From: Virgibacillus siamensis
Lineage (GTDB): Bacteria; Bacillota; Bacilli; Bacillales; Amphibacillaceae
Direction of reading: 5' to 3'
Length of the DNA: 64,000 nucleotides
NCBI RefSeq assembly: GCF_900162695.1
Contig: NZ_FUIH01000007.1
Span: forward strand, 1,860,001 to 1,924,000
The number at the start of each line of letters is the position of its first letter. The first letter of the stretch is position 1. Below the pieces are notes generated by a model, which saw only the letters and a list, made by a program, of their open reading frames with translations, did not search any database and was not told where the DNA came from. The position numbers were made by a program, and so were the translations under genes. Below are positions 45,495-53,450 of this stretch, piece by piece.

Positions 45495-45608
45495 AATAAA
45501 AAGCCCGGGACGATATCATTCAGATATCCTCCCGGGCTTTTCTCCCGCCGTGCACACCTACGTGCGTCTTCTCTCGGACCAGTCCAGCCCACACTGCGGA
45601 ACCCTAGA
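45495..45608 (-). ncRNA. Guanidine-I riboswitch (ykkC RNA)
   Basis: Leftward reading: CTAGGGTTCCGC, then ACTGGTCCGAGAGAAGACGC, then ACACGGCGGGA-like GCACGGCGGGAGAAAAGCCC and GGGAGG, the ykkC core. A terminator with arms AAAAGCCCGGGA / TCCCGGGCTTTT and a T-run overlaps the 3' part. Guanidinium binding should prevent termination and switch on the exporter pair. Confidence 0.95.
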
Positions 45609-45742
45609 AGACTTTAATAATGTTAGTATAGCCGACAAGCTTCCCCTGGTCAACCTTCATCATTAATTATGGATATTCACTTCATTACTTACATATCTTT
45701 TTATATGGACTAATTTGGACAAGATATGTGGTGATACCTTAG

Positions 45743-46309
45743 ATGATTAAAAAAATGATTTCCACTTTATTTGGCAGCTGCTTGATTGCCATCGGAATAA
45801 ACTGTTTTGTGATACCCAATCATTTGGTTGATGGCGGTATTATTGGGCTTGGATTGATCGCAAAGTATTCATTCGGCTTTAAACCCGGTTTAACGATTAT
45901 TGTGCTTAGTCTGCCTTTATACATTATTGCCTGGTTCCGCTTTCGGACGTATTTCTATAATGGCATGCACGGGCTGCTCATTTCCTCATTTCTTATCGAC
46001 TATTTTCATCCATTATCCACACTCCATACCGCACCGGTCCTGATCAGTGCACTGACAGGCGGATTGTTCATTGGGACAGGTATTGGTATCATGCTGCTTG
46101 CAGAAATCAGCACCGGTGGAACTGATCTGCTCGCATTGATGGTAGCAAAAGTCACTTCATTAAATGTCGGGATGATTATCCTTTTTATTGATGGTGTTGT
46201 CATCTTACTGGGGTCAACCGTCATTAAGGAAACAACGATTTTTTATTCCAGTTTGATGGTCGCGGTTATTGGTTTAACAACTTCCATTATTACAAAAAAC
46301 AGCAGCTGA
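45743..46309 (+). CDS. YitT family membrane protein, short form
   Basis: 188 residues, five to six spans, with the YitT repeats PNHLVDGGIIGLGLIAKYS and AEISTGGTDLLALMV. It lacks the C-terminal DUF2179 domain present in the copy at 38926. Function unknown. Monocistronic; a GCTGGGACA-type element follows. Confidence 0.8.
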   Translation: MIKKMISTLFGSCLIAIGINCFVIPNHLVDGGIIGLGLIAKYSFGFKPGLTIIVLSLPLYIIAWFRFRTYFYNGMHGLLISSFLIDYFHPLSTLHTAPVLISALTGGLFIGTGIGIMLLAEISTGGTDLLALMVAKVTSLNVGMIILFIDGVVILLGSTVIKETTIFYSSLMVAVIGLTTSIITKNSS

Positions 46310-46344
46310 CAAATTTTCGTTGAAACTGGATTTTAAAAAGAAGG

Positions 46345-46464
46345 AGCTGGGACATAAGTGTTTTATCCAGCGACCCGAACAATTATTAGAGGAATGTATT
46401 AGCGCTATTCCCCTATCCTAATTGTACATCTTTTCAATAACACATTTTTGATATGTCCCAGCCC
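46345..46464. repeat. GCTGGGACA-type inverted-repeat element, copy B
   Basis: Bounded by AGCTGGGACAT (46345-46355) and ATGTCCCAGCC (46453-46463). The first 23 bases (GCTGGGACATAAGTGTTTTA...) closely match copy A at 43763, while the interior differs, with its own hairpin AGGAATG/TATTCCC. It lies after the short YitT gene. Confidence 0.75.
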
Positions 46465-46477
46465 TCTAAAATGGACG

Positions 46478-47068
46478 TTATAATTTTTCCTGGAACAATC
46501 CTTCAGAAAGGAAAGCATCTGTTGCATTCCGGTCTGATGGTATTTCACGTTCTTGGAACTGTTCAAGCAATGATGCCTTATCTCCTTGGTAACCGATCGC
46601 AACAATTGCATGTACCGCATAATTTTCAGGGATTCCAAGCACCTCTTTCGCCTTTTGCTTGTCAAATCCACCCATCGCGTGTGTGGACAAGCCTTTACGA
46701 GCTGCCTCTAGTGCCAAGTATCCCCATGCAGCACCGGTATCGAACGCATGTGAAGGATTATTTCCTCCAGTAAATTCGGCATCCGTTTTGGAAATGACTG
46801 CTGTTAATACCGGCGCTTTTTCACACCATGCCACATTGCCATCATTGATGAAGGTGTAAAAACGATTACGATCTTTTTCTGTACGGGCAATAACAAATCT
46901 CCACGGCTGAATATTTGCAGCTGATGGCGCCCAGCGAGCCGCTTCGAAAATACCCCGCAATACATCCTCTGAAACTTCCTTATCCAAAAATGATCGTGGA
47001 GACCACCTTTTAATATAAATTGGATCAATATCATGTGCCGCCGTACGCAACTCTTTCACATCTTGCAT
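46478..47068 (-). CDS. Nitroreductase family protein
   Basis: 196 residues, FMN-dependent nitroreductase fold. It starts near PIYIKRWSPRSFLDKEV and contains EAARWAPSAANIQPWRFVIA (FMN site) and GAAWGYLALEAARKGLSTH. It probably reduces quinones or nitro compounds with NAD(P)H; the physiological substrate is unknown. Confidence 0.87.
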   Translation of the reverse strand: MQDVKELRTAAHDIDPIYIKRWSPRSFLDKEVSEDVLRGIFEAARWAPSAANIQPWRFVIARTEKDRNRFYTFINDGNVAWCEKAPVLTAVISKTDAEFTGGNNPSHAFDTGAAWGYLALEAARKGLSTHAMGGFDKQKAKEVLGIPENYAVHAIVAIGYQGDKASLLEQFQEREIPSDRNATDAFLSEGLFQEKL

Positions 47069-47216
47069 ATTACTGTTTCCTCCTCTGAATCCTTGCTAAA
47101 TAAATTAAAAAAATTCCCGAAAACATTATACAAAAGATAATTGGGGAATGTAATTTATCTGCCTGATATTCAATCAAATATTTAACCCAACAAACTGCTC
47201 AAAAAGACAATAAAAA

Positions 47217-47242
47217 AGATCTACCCTTTATGGATAGATCCT
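47217..47242 (-). terminator. Terminator of the NlpC/P60 gene
   Basis: GATCTATCC and GGGTAGATC (leftward) around a short loop, followed by TTTTTTATTG, 18 bp after the stop codon. Confidence 0.75.
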
Positions 47243-47259
47243 AATATTGACATCTTTAA

Positions 47260-48519
47260 CTATCGAATACGGCGAACATGACCACTGAAATGATTGCTCC
47301 AGTATACATTATTTACGCTGGCAACTGCTACCCCGGTACTATTCTGTGCACCGAGAAACTTGCCATTCCCTAAATAAATGGCTACATGTCCATTCTTCTT
47401 ATACGTATCAAAGAAGATAAGATCACCAGGCTGTGCACTGCTGTATGAAACCTTTGTTCCAACAGACTGTAATGCAGATGTACTGGATGGGATTGAAACA
47501 CCAGCTTTTCCAAATGCCCATGATACAAAACCGGAACAATCAAATCCGGCTGGAGTTTTGCCTCCAAATACATATGGTGTTCCTGTAACTGAGTAACCAG
47601 CTGATATTGCCGAACTGAAACTTCCAGATGAAGCTTTTGAAGAACTGCTGCTTAACTGTGTTAAATCCCTGCCATTATCTGAGGAACTTGATGTTGCATC
47701 CGAACTTCCGGATTCAGATGCTGAACTTTCCGTACTGTTTTGTGCTGTTTCCCGGGCTTCTCTTGTTTCGCGTGCAGCGCGATCGCGGATTTCCTGTTCA
47801 ACTGCGGCAAGGCTGTCATCTTTATTTTCTAACTCGGCTTTCATGTCACGAAGTTTTTCTTCTTTCTCTTTCAATTGTTTCTTATCATCTTCCACTTGGG
47901 CTTTTTGTGTTAAAATCGTATCCTGTGTAAATTCAAGTTCAGCTTTCATATCTTTTAAGTCATGAAGTTTTTTCTCTACCTTGTCCTGTTTCTTTTCAAG
48001 TTTCGCCTTATCTTCTTTCTGTTGTTCCATCAGATTTTCATCAGCTTCCGCAATTTTGGAAACAGCAGAAACACGGCTGATTAGATCACTGAAATTCTTT
48101 GAACCGAAAACGACCTCCAGAAAACTCACATCCCCACCGCTTCGTTGATACGACTTAATGCGATCTTTCAGGATTGCGTAACGTTTTTCGATATCCTTCT
48201 CCAATTCCTTAATATCTTTTTCAAACGCTTCTACTTCTGTCTTCGTATCCGATATTTTACTTTTTGTTTCACTCATTTTTTCTTTGTTTTGTTTTAAAGC
48301 ATTTTCGACTTTATCTACCTTTTTATTCAAATCCTTCAACTCTACCATAACGTCAGCGATTTTTGATTCGGCTTGAGATAAATCTGCTTTAACGTCAGAT
48401 CGTTGGGATTGCACTTCCTGTAAATTGCTCGGAGTTTCCGCATAAACGGTACTGCCAAAAACTGCACTGCCAAAAACAACCACACCTGCTGTGGCGATTG
48501 TACTAATTGTTTTCTTCAA
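47260..48519 (-). CDS. Secreted NlpC/P60 peptidoglycan endopeptidase with coiled coil
   Basis: 419 residues. Signal peptide with likely cleavage after VYA (about residue 27), a long coiled coil (about 30-255, heptads of Lys/Glu/Leu), a Ser-rich linker (260-300), then an NlpC/P60 domain with catalytic Cys in FDCSGFVSWAFG and His in NGHVAIYLGNG. The layout is that of CwlO-like DL-endopeptidases, which open the wall for growth and are controlled by FtsEX. A palindrome lies upstream (48671-48692). Confidence 0.88.
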   Translation of the reverse strand: MKKTISTIATAGVVVFGSAVFGSTVYAETPSNLQEVQSQRSDVKADLSQAESKIADVMVELKDLNKKVDKVENALKQNKEKMSETKSKISDTKTEVEAFEKDIKELEKDIEKRYAILKDRIKSYQRSGGDVSFLEVVFGSKNFSDLISRVSAVSKIAEADENLMEQQKEDKAKLEKKQDKVEKKLHDLKDMKAELEFTQDTILTQKAQVEDDKKQLKEKEEKLRDMKAELENKDDSLAAVEQEIRDRAARETREARETAQNSTESSASESGSSDATSSSSDNGRDLTQLSSSSSKASSGSFSSAISAGYSVTGTPYVFGGKTPAGFDCSGFVSWAFGKAGVSIPSSTSALQSVGTKVSYSSAQPGDLIFFDTYKKNGHVAIYLGNGKFLGAQNSTGVAVASVNNVYWSNHFSGHVRRIR

Positions 48520-48670
48520 CTTTCTATTCCCCGCTTCCCCTCATAACCGCAAAATCTGTTTATGTATGTTCGTGATTTTCTGGGTAATTTGCAGTAATAT
48601 GAATAATTATTAAAGAATATGTAACTTTTTATCTTAGGTCATTCGCATTATATCATCTAAAAATGACATG

Positions 48671-48692
48671 ATTGTAATAAATGTATTACAAT
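48671..48692. promoter_or_regulatory. 22-bp inverted repeat, possible operator
   Basis: ATTGTAATA-AATG-TATTACAAT, perfect 9-bp arms with a 4-bp spacer, about 150 bp upstream of the P60 gene and just after corA. The regulator is unknown. Confidence 0.45.
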
Positions 48693-48727
48693 TCTATTTC
48701 AAAAATGAAAGCGGTTCTTTCATTAAA

Positions 48728-48752
48728 AAAAGTGCAGTCATACTGCACTTTT
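48728..48752 (-). terminator. Terminator overlapping the corA stop
   Basis: AAAAGTGCAGT (48728-48738) and ACTGCACTTTT (48742-48752), loop CAT. Leftward reading gives a T-run inside and after the stem. Confidence 0.8.
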
Positions 48753-49701
48753 AGTCGAACCATCCTTTTTTCTTAAACCAAAAAAACATCGAAACACTGA
48801 CTGCAATCATAATAATCCATACGATAAAATACCCATATTTCGCATCAAGCTCCGGCATATATGTAAAGTTCATGCCGTAAACACCTACGATAAATGTCAA
48901 TGGCATGAAAATTACCGAAATAACTGTCAAAACCTGCATCGTCTTGTTTGTCTGATGCGAGTTTAATGAAAGGTAGCTGTCCCTGATGTCCTGTGTCATC
49001 TCACGGTTTGAAGCAATCATGTCAGCAACTTTAATCAAATGGTCATGAATATCGACGAAATATTCCCGCCGTTCGTGAATACCTTCCAGATGGTGTGTAT
49101 TTAAAACACGATATAACAAATCCCGCATCGGATGGACGGTCTGCCGGAGTTTAAGGAGTTCACCGCGACGGTCAAACAGCTGATCAAGCAGCTGCTCCAT
49201 TGACAATCGGTTTGTGTTGTCCTCCAGTTCATTAATATGGTCCTCAATATCATAGACAATCGGAAAATATTTATCGACAACATTATCCAAAAGCTGATGA
49301 AAAACGAAATACTCGTCCAGCTCTTTCTTGTTTTTTATCCGGTTTAACAGACTGAAAACGGAGTTGATAGAACCTGAGGAATGCTTATGAAACGTAACAA
49401 TTCTGTTCTCTTCCAGAAAAATATCAATTTCCCGCTTGGATAAGTCTTCCTTACTAACTGCATGAATAACAAAAAATGAGTGATTTTCATAATAATCCAT
49501 TTTGGGGCGCTGCAGGTCATGCATACAATCTTCTACCGCCAGCGGGTGAAAATGAAAATGTGATTCCAACAATGCAATTTCATTATCGGTCGGTGCCTCG
49601 AAATCAACCCAAACCCAGGAAAATTCTTGTTTTTCCAGATCTTCGACAGTCAGGTTGTTGATTATCTCATTATCGTTTGTTTGTGCCACAATGCTTATCA
49701 T
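48751..49701 (-). CDS. corA: CorA family magnesium/divalent cation channel
   Basis: 316 residues. A large cytosolic N-terminal domain (to about 250), then two C-terminal spans with the diagnostic YGMNFTYMPEL loop after helix 1, and a basic end FWFKKKGWFD. It takes up Mg2+ or Co2+ as a pentamer. Confidence 0.93.
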   Translation of the reverse strand: MISIVAQTNDNEIINNLTVEDLEKQEFSWVWVDFEAPTDNEIALLESHFHFHPLAVEDCMHDLQRPKMDYYENHSFFVIHAVSKEDLSKREIDIFLEENRIVTFHKHSSGSINSVFSLLNRIKNKKELDEYFVFHQLLDNVVDKYFPIVYDIEDHINELEDNTNRLSMEQLLDQLFDRRGELLKLRQTVHPMRDLLYRVLNTHHLEGIHERREYFVDIHDHLIKVADMIASNREMTQDIRDSYLSLNSHQTNKTMQVLTVISVIFMPLTFIVGVYGMNFTYMPELDAKYGYFIVWIIMIAVSVSMFFWFKKKGWFD

Positions 49702-49784
49702 GTGAATATCCTTTCTTTCGTGCTATCTTACTTTTTCCTATTCCGGCCTTGTTTAAACACCCCAGTTTCCAAAACACCAACCAT

Positions 49785-49857
49785 GTTCTATCGGGAATAT
49801 TTACCGTTCTATCAGGAAAAACTGTCATTCTATCAGCAAAAACAATAGTTCTATCAG
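49785..49857. repeat. Degenerate 21-bp tandem array, TTCTATCAG type (4 units)
   Basis: TTCTATC cores (GTTCTATC, GTTCTATC, ATTCTATC, GTTCTATC) start at 49785, 49806, 49827 and 49848, exactly 21 bp apart, with AGGAAAAA-like middles. The core differs from the GGTTGAT arrays but the period is identical. Confidence 0.8.
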
Positions 49858-49869
49858 GATTTCCAAAAA

Positions 49870-49900
49870 AAAAAGACACCCTCATCAATGAAGGTGTCCA
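49870..49900 (-). terminator. Terminator of aceA
   Basis: Leftward GGACACCTTCATTGATGAGG and GTGTC form a hairpin followed by ten T. It lies 15 bp after the stop. Confidence 0.85.
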
Positions 49901-49914
49901 TCCCGTTTCGATAA

Positions 49915-51192
49915 TTACGATGTAAATTGTTGGGTTTCCGTCGATCCTGCCAATGCTCCCGTTGATGATGTGCCGCCGGAAATAACCTGTGCCACTTCAT
50001 CAAAATATCCAGTTCCGACTTCACGCTGGTGCCGTGTTGCACTGTAACCATCGGCTTCACTCGCAAATTCTGCCTGCTGTAATTTGGAATAAGCGGCCAT
50101 GCCATGGTCCTTATATCCACTCGCCAAATCAAACATGCTGTGGTTTAATGCATGGAAGCCTGCTAATGTCACAAACTGGAATTTATAACCCATTTTACCG
50201 AGTTCGTCTTGAAAGGAAGCAATTTCAGCATCAGAAAGCTTTCCTTTCCAATTAAATGACGGTGAACAATTATATGCCAGCAGTTTATTTGGATATTGCT
50301 TATGAATGGCATCAGCAAACCGCTTTGCCTCCTGTAAATTCGGTTCGGATGTCTCACACCAGATCATATCGGCAAATGGGGCATATGCAAGACCGCGGGC
50401 AATTGCCTGGTCCAACCCGGACTTTGTTTTGAAAAATCCTTCCGATGTACGTTCGCCTGTAATAAAGTCTGCATCATATGGATCCACATCACTTGTGATC
50501 ATATCAGCAGCATTTGCATCTGTCCTTGCAATAATAATTGTCGGTGTTCCCATTACATCAGCGGCAAACCGGGCAGAAATCAGATTGCGCACTGCTGTTT
50601 GTGTCGGCAGCAACACCTTTCCGCCAAGATGTCCGCATTTCTTTTCGGATGACAATTGATCCTCAAAATGAACGGCTGATGCGCCGGCTTCAATCATCGA
50701 TTTCATGAGTTCAAATACATTTAACTGTCCGCCGAAACCTGCTTCTGCATCTGCAACAATTGGTGCAAACCAATCAACAGCTTTTTTTCCTTCCGCATAA
50801 TGGACCTGGTCAGCACGCTGCAGCGCCTGGTTAATCCGCTTCACAACGTTTGGCACACTATTAACCGGATACAGGCTTTGATCGGGATACATCTGTCCGG
50901 ACAGGTTGGCGTCGGCAGCCACCTGCCAGCCACTTAAATAAATAGCTTTCAAACCTGCTTTCACCTGCTGTACTGCCTGATTCCCCGTCAAAGCCCCAAG
51001 TGCATTAATGTAATCCGAACCATTTACAAGATCCCATAACTTTTCCGCTCCCTTTTTTGCAAGCGTATGTTCAATATCAATCGATCCCCGCAGCCTGATG
51101 ACATCTTCCGCTGTATAAGGCCGCTCTACATTCACCCAGCGCAAATTGTTATCCCATTCATTTTGAACTTGTTCCACACGATTATTTGACAT
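49915..51192 (-). CDS. aceA: Isocitrate lyase
   Basis: 425 residues from ATG 51192 (GAGGGAGGAACC upstream). The active-site motif KKCGHLGGKVLLPT is intact, as are the Mg2+ site region VADAEAGFGG and the C-terminal ATRHQREVGTGYFDEVAQ. It splits isocitrate into glyoxylate and succinate for growth on acetate or fatty acids, which fits the fad genes nearby. Malate synthase is not adjacent. Confidence 0.95.
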   Translation of the reverse strand: MSNNRVEQVQNEWDNNLRWVNVERPYTAEDVIRLRGSIDIEHTLAKKGAEKLWDLVNGSDYINALGALTGNQAVQQVKAGLKAIYLSGWQVAADANLSGQMYPDQSLYPVNSVPNVVKRINQALQRADQVHYAEGKKAVDWFAPIVADAEAGFGGQLNVFELMKSMIEAGASAVHFEDQLSSEKKCGHLGGKVLLPTQTAVRNLISARFAADVMGTPTIIIARTDANAADMITSDVDPYDADFITGERTSEGFFKTKSGLDQAIARGLAYAPFADMIWCETSEPNLQEAKRFADAIHKQYPNKLLAYNCSPSFNWKGKLSDAEIASFQDELGKMGYKFQFVTLAGFHALNHSMFDLASGYKDHGMAAYSKLQQAEFASEADGYSATRHQREVGTGYFDEVAQVISGGTSSTGALAGSTETQQFTS

Positions 51193-51253
51193 ATTCGGTT
51201 CCTCCCTCAATTAATTGGATAACGATCAGATTCTCTGCAAATTCAGCTTCACA

Positions 51254-51298
51254 TTGTTATAACACAAATACCCCATAATACATATTGTTATATAACAA
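51254..51298. promoter_or_regulatory. Two TTGTTATA palindromes in the aceA leader
   Basis: TGTTATAACA (51255-51264) and TTGTTATATAACAA (51285-51298) lie about 62 and 93 bp before the aceA start. They look like a paired operator. No regulator can be named. Confidence 0.4.
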
Positions 51299-51312
51299 CT
51301 TAGGTAAAAAAA

Positions 51313-51408
51313 TTACTCTTCCTTTTTAGAAAGACAATGTTCACATTCCAGTATCATACTACGTTCATCAATACGTTTTCCACACTCTGGACAAGTTGGA
51401 GTTTTCAT
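51313..51408 (-). CDS. 31-residue zinc-ribbon protein
   Basis: Starts MKTPTCPECGKRIDERSMIL and carries two CxxC knuckles (residues 6-9 and about 23-26), enough for one zinc ribbon. It is preceded by an excellent AAGGAGGGTGATCAG site. It lies upstream of aceA on the same strand. No relative with a known role is recognised; such tiny ribbons may bind RNA or protein. Confidence 0.65.
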   Translation of the reverse strand: MKTPTCPECGKRIDERSMILECEHCLSKKEE

Positions 51409-51605
51409 CTGATCACCCTCCTTTTATATAACAGTTTATTATTTTATTTTATTGTTATAATACAGTCTATGTGATTTAAAACTAAATTGCAACCCCTTCT
51501 TTAAATTTTTTTATTTTTTTCCGATTGATTGTTTATAAAAGCTTGATAACTGCGGCTGTTACTGGAAAAATAGAAGAAGATAGTTGATGTTGGAGATGAC
51601 GTGGT

Positions 51606-52619
51606 ATGAAAAATTTTAAAATCGCCGGCAGTCGGATTGTTAAAACCGGACTGTCTGTTTTTCTGACAGCATGGATATGTGTCTTGCTGGACTGGCCGCC
51701 TGTTTTTGCTGTTATAACTGCAATTGTAACGATAGAACCAACTGTATCAGACTCCATAAAAAAGGGAGTTATTCGCTTTCCTGCTTCTGCAATTGGATCT
51801 GCCTATGCTGTATTTTTTATTTCGCTGTTCGGCAACTCGCCGCTTACATATACACTTGCAGCAGTTTTAACAATCGCGACGTGCTATAAACTGAAATTAT
51901 ATTCCGGCCTGCTTGTGGCTACACTTACTGCGGTTGCAATGGTGGAAGTAATTCACAGCAATTTTTTAATTTCCTTTTTCATTCGCTTGGGAACAACTAC
52001 TACGGGACTTGTTGTATCAACAGTCGTCAATATGATTATTTTACCGCCGGATTATACACGTGAAATAACGGGCGGTTTACAAAAAGTATCGGGACAGACA
52101 GGGATTGTCGTTAAAAAGATTTATCATCATCTGCTTGAAAAGAACAATGAAGTCGATATTACCATTGAAAATGCAATAAACCGTCTGGATACTACCATTC
52201 ACAAAACTGGGACACTTGTCCGGTTTCAAAAAGAAGAAGCTAAATACCATCCGCTTGCCGGCAGTGATAAACGGAAATTTGAACATGCGGAAAGGCAGTT
52301 GGTCCGACTGCGTCTAATTCATTACCACTTGAACAATGTGATGCAGCTGCCAACTGAGAATATTAACTGGTCTGAGGAAGAACGTTTGATTATTTTTGAG
52401 GCTACGGACGAACTGGCTGAGGCGTTGATACATAAGGGCAGTTATAATTCCAATATACATGCAGAGTATTTAAAAAAGATAACACATATTTTTTGGAAGC
52501 GGAACAATACGATTCCTGAGGATACTACTAACTTTCCACCTGAATATGTAATATTATATGAACTTGTTTCCATCTATAACCTTGCAGCAAACGAGTATAA
52601 AAAAGACCGGGACATATAA
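51606..52619 (+). CDS. Aromatic acid exporter family membrane protein
   Basis: 337 residues. Four to six N-terminal spans (about 12-150; DUF939/ArAE type, with FAVITAIVTIEPTVSDSIK) and a C-terminal helical cytosolic domain. It resembles FUSC/ArAE proteins that export aromatic acids or related compounds; the substrate is unknown. It is followed by a GGTTGAT 21-bp array. Confidence 0.75.
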   Translation: MKNFKIAGSRIVKTGLSVFLTAWICVLLDWPPVFAVITAIVTIEPTVSDSIKKGVIRFPASAIGSAYAVFFISLFGNSPLTYTLAAVLTIATCYKLKLYSGLLVATLTAVAMVEVIHSNFLISFFIRLGTTTTGLVVSTVVNMIILPPDYTREITGGLQKVSGQTGIVVKKIYHHLLEKNNEVDITIENAINRLDTTIHKTGTLVRFQKEEAKYHPLAGSDKRKFEHAERQLVRLRLIHYHLNNVMQLPTENINWSEEERLIIFEATDELAEALIHKGSYNSNIHAEYLKKITHIFWKRNNTIPEDTTNFPPEYVILYELVSIYNLAANEYKKDRDI

Positions 52620-52640
52620 AATATAATTCCTCACTTTAAC

Positions 52641-52775
52641 GGTTGATTTCTTCGTCTTGAAGGTTGATTTCTCCATGTGGAGGTTGATTCCTTCGTCTTA
52701 AAGGTTGATTTCTGCTCAATGTTGGTTGATTTTGTGTATCTAATGGTTGATAATCGCTGCAGAAGGTTGATATAC
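52641..52775. repeat. Degenerate 21-bp tandem array, GGTTGAT type (7 units)
   Basis: GTTGAT cores start at 52642, 52663, 52683, 52704, 52725, 52746 and 52766, spacing 20 or 21 bp. Several units read AGGTTGATTTCT. Same family as the array at 8595-8750; lies between the convergent exporter-like gene and liaR. Confidence 0.85.
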
Positions 52776-52820
52776 CAATCATTCTTTGTATAACACACCT
52801 TTGACCCGGTCTCTTTTCAA

Positions 52821-53450
52821 CTAAACCAAATTATGTTTAAACGCATAAATTACCGCCTGTGTACGATCCTGCACTTCCAATTTCCCCAATATATTACTGA
52901 CATGCACCTTCACTGTTTTCAATGCGATAAACAACTCATCGGCAATTTCCTGATTCGTCTTTCCCTGTGCGACGAGGTAAAGAATCTCCTGTTCACGGTC
53001 TGTCAGCTGTTCATGAAGATTGGGTGCAGGTTTTTCACGCATACGGTTCATAATTTTACCGGTGACTTCCGGCTCCAAAATAGATTCTCCGGCATCGGTC
53101 TTCCGGATTGCGGCCGCAATTTCATCGGCCTTCGAAGTTTTCAGCATGTAACTGGTGGCACCAGCCTCAAGTGCCGGATACACTTTTTCATCATCCAAAA
53201 AACTGGTCACCACAATGATTTTGGCTTCCGGCCATTGTTCGATAATCCGTTTTGTTGCTTCAATTCCGTCCATTTCCTTCATGACAAGGTCCATCAGAAT
53301 AACATTCGGCTTCAGCTCCAGCGCAAGCTTAACTGCTTCACCGCCATCATCTGCTTCCGCCACAACCTCAATATCCGGTTGTGCAGATAAATATGCCGAT
53401 ACACCAATACGCACCATTTCATGATCATCAGCAAACAATACATTAATCAA
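52821..53450 (-). CDS. liaR: Response regulator LiaR (VraR)
   Basis: 209 residues from a TTG start at 53450 (GAGGGTGAGCAAC upstream), overlapping the liaS stop; longer upstream frames lie inside liaS. Receiver domain with acidic pocket FADDHEM and phosphoacceptor Asp in NVILMDLVMKEMDG, and a C-terminal NarL/LuxR HTH (LTDREQEILYLVAQGKTNQE). It activates cell-envelope stress genes, including liaI-H. Confidence 0.93.
   Translation of the reverse strand: MINVLFADDHEMVRIGVSAYLSAQPDIEVVAEADDGGEAVKLALELKPNVILMDLVMKEMDGIEATKRIIEQWPEAKIIVVTSFLDDEKVYPALEAGATSYMLKTSKADEIAAAIRKTDAGESILEPEVTGKIMNRMREKPAPNLHEQLTDREQEILYLVAQGKTNQEIADELFIALKTVKVHVSNILGKLEVQDRTQAVIYAFKHNLV

Noticed and set aside
49785..49925. 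Short proteins encoded across the TTCTATCAG array
   Set aside because: The frames exist only because of the repeat period; none has a ribosome site, and they run into the aceA terminator.
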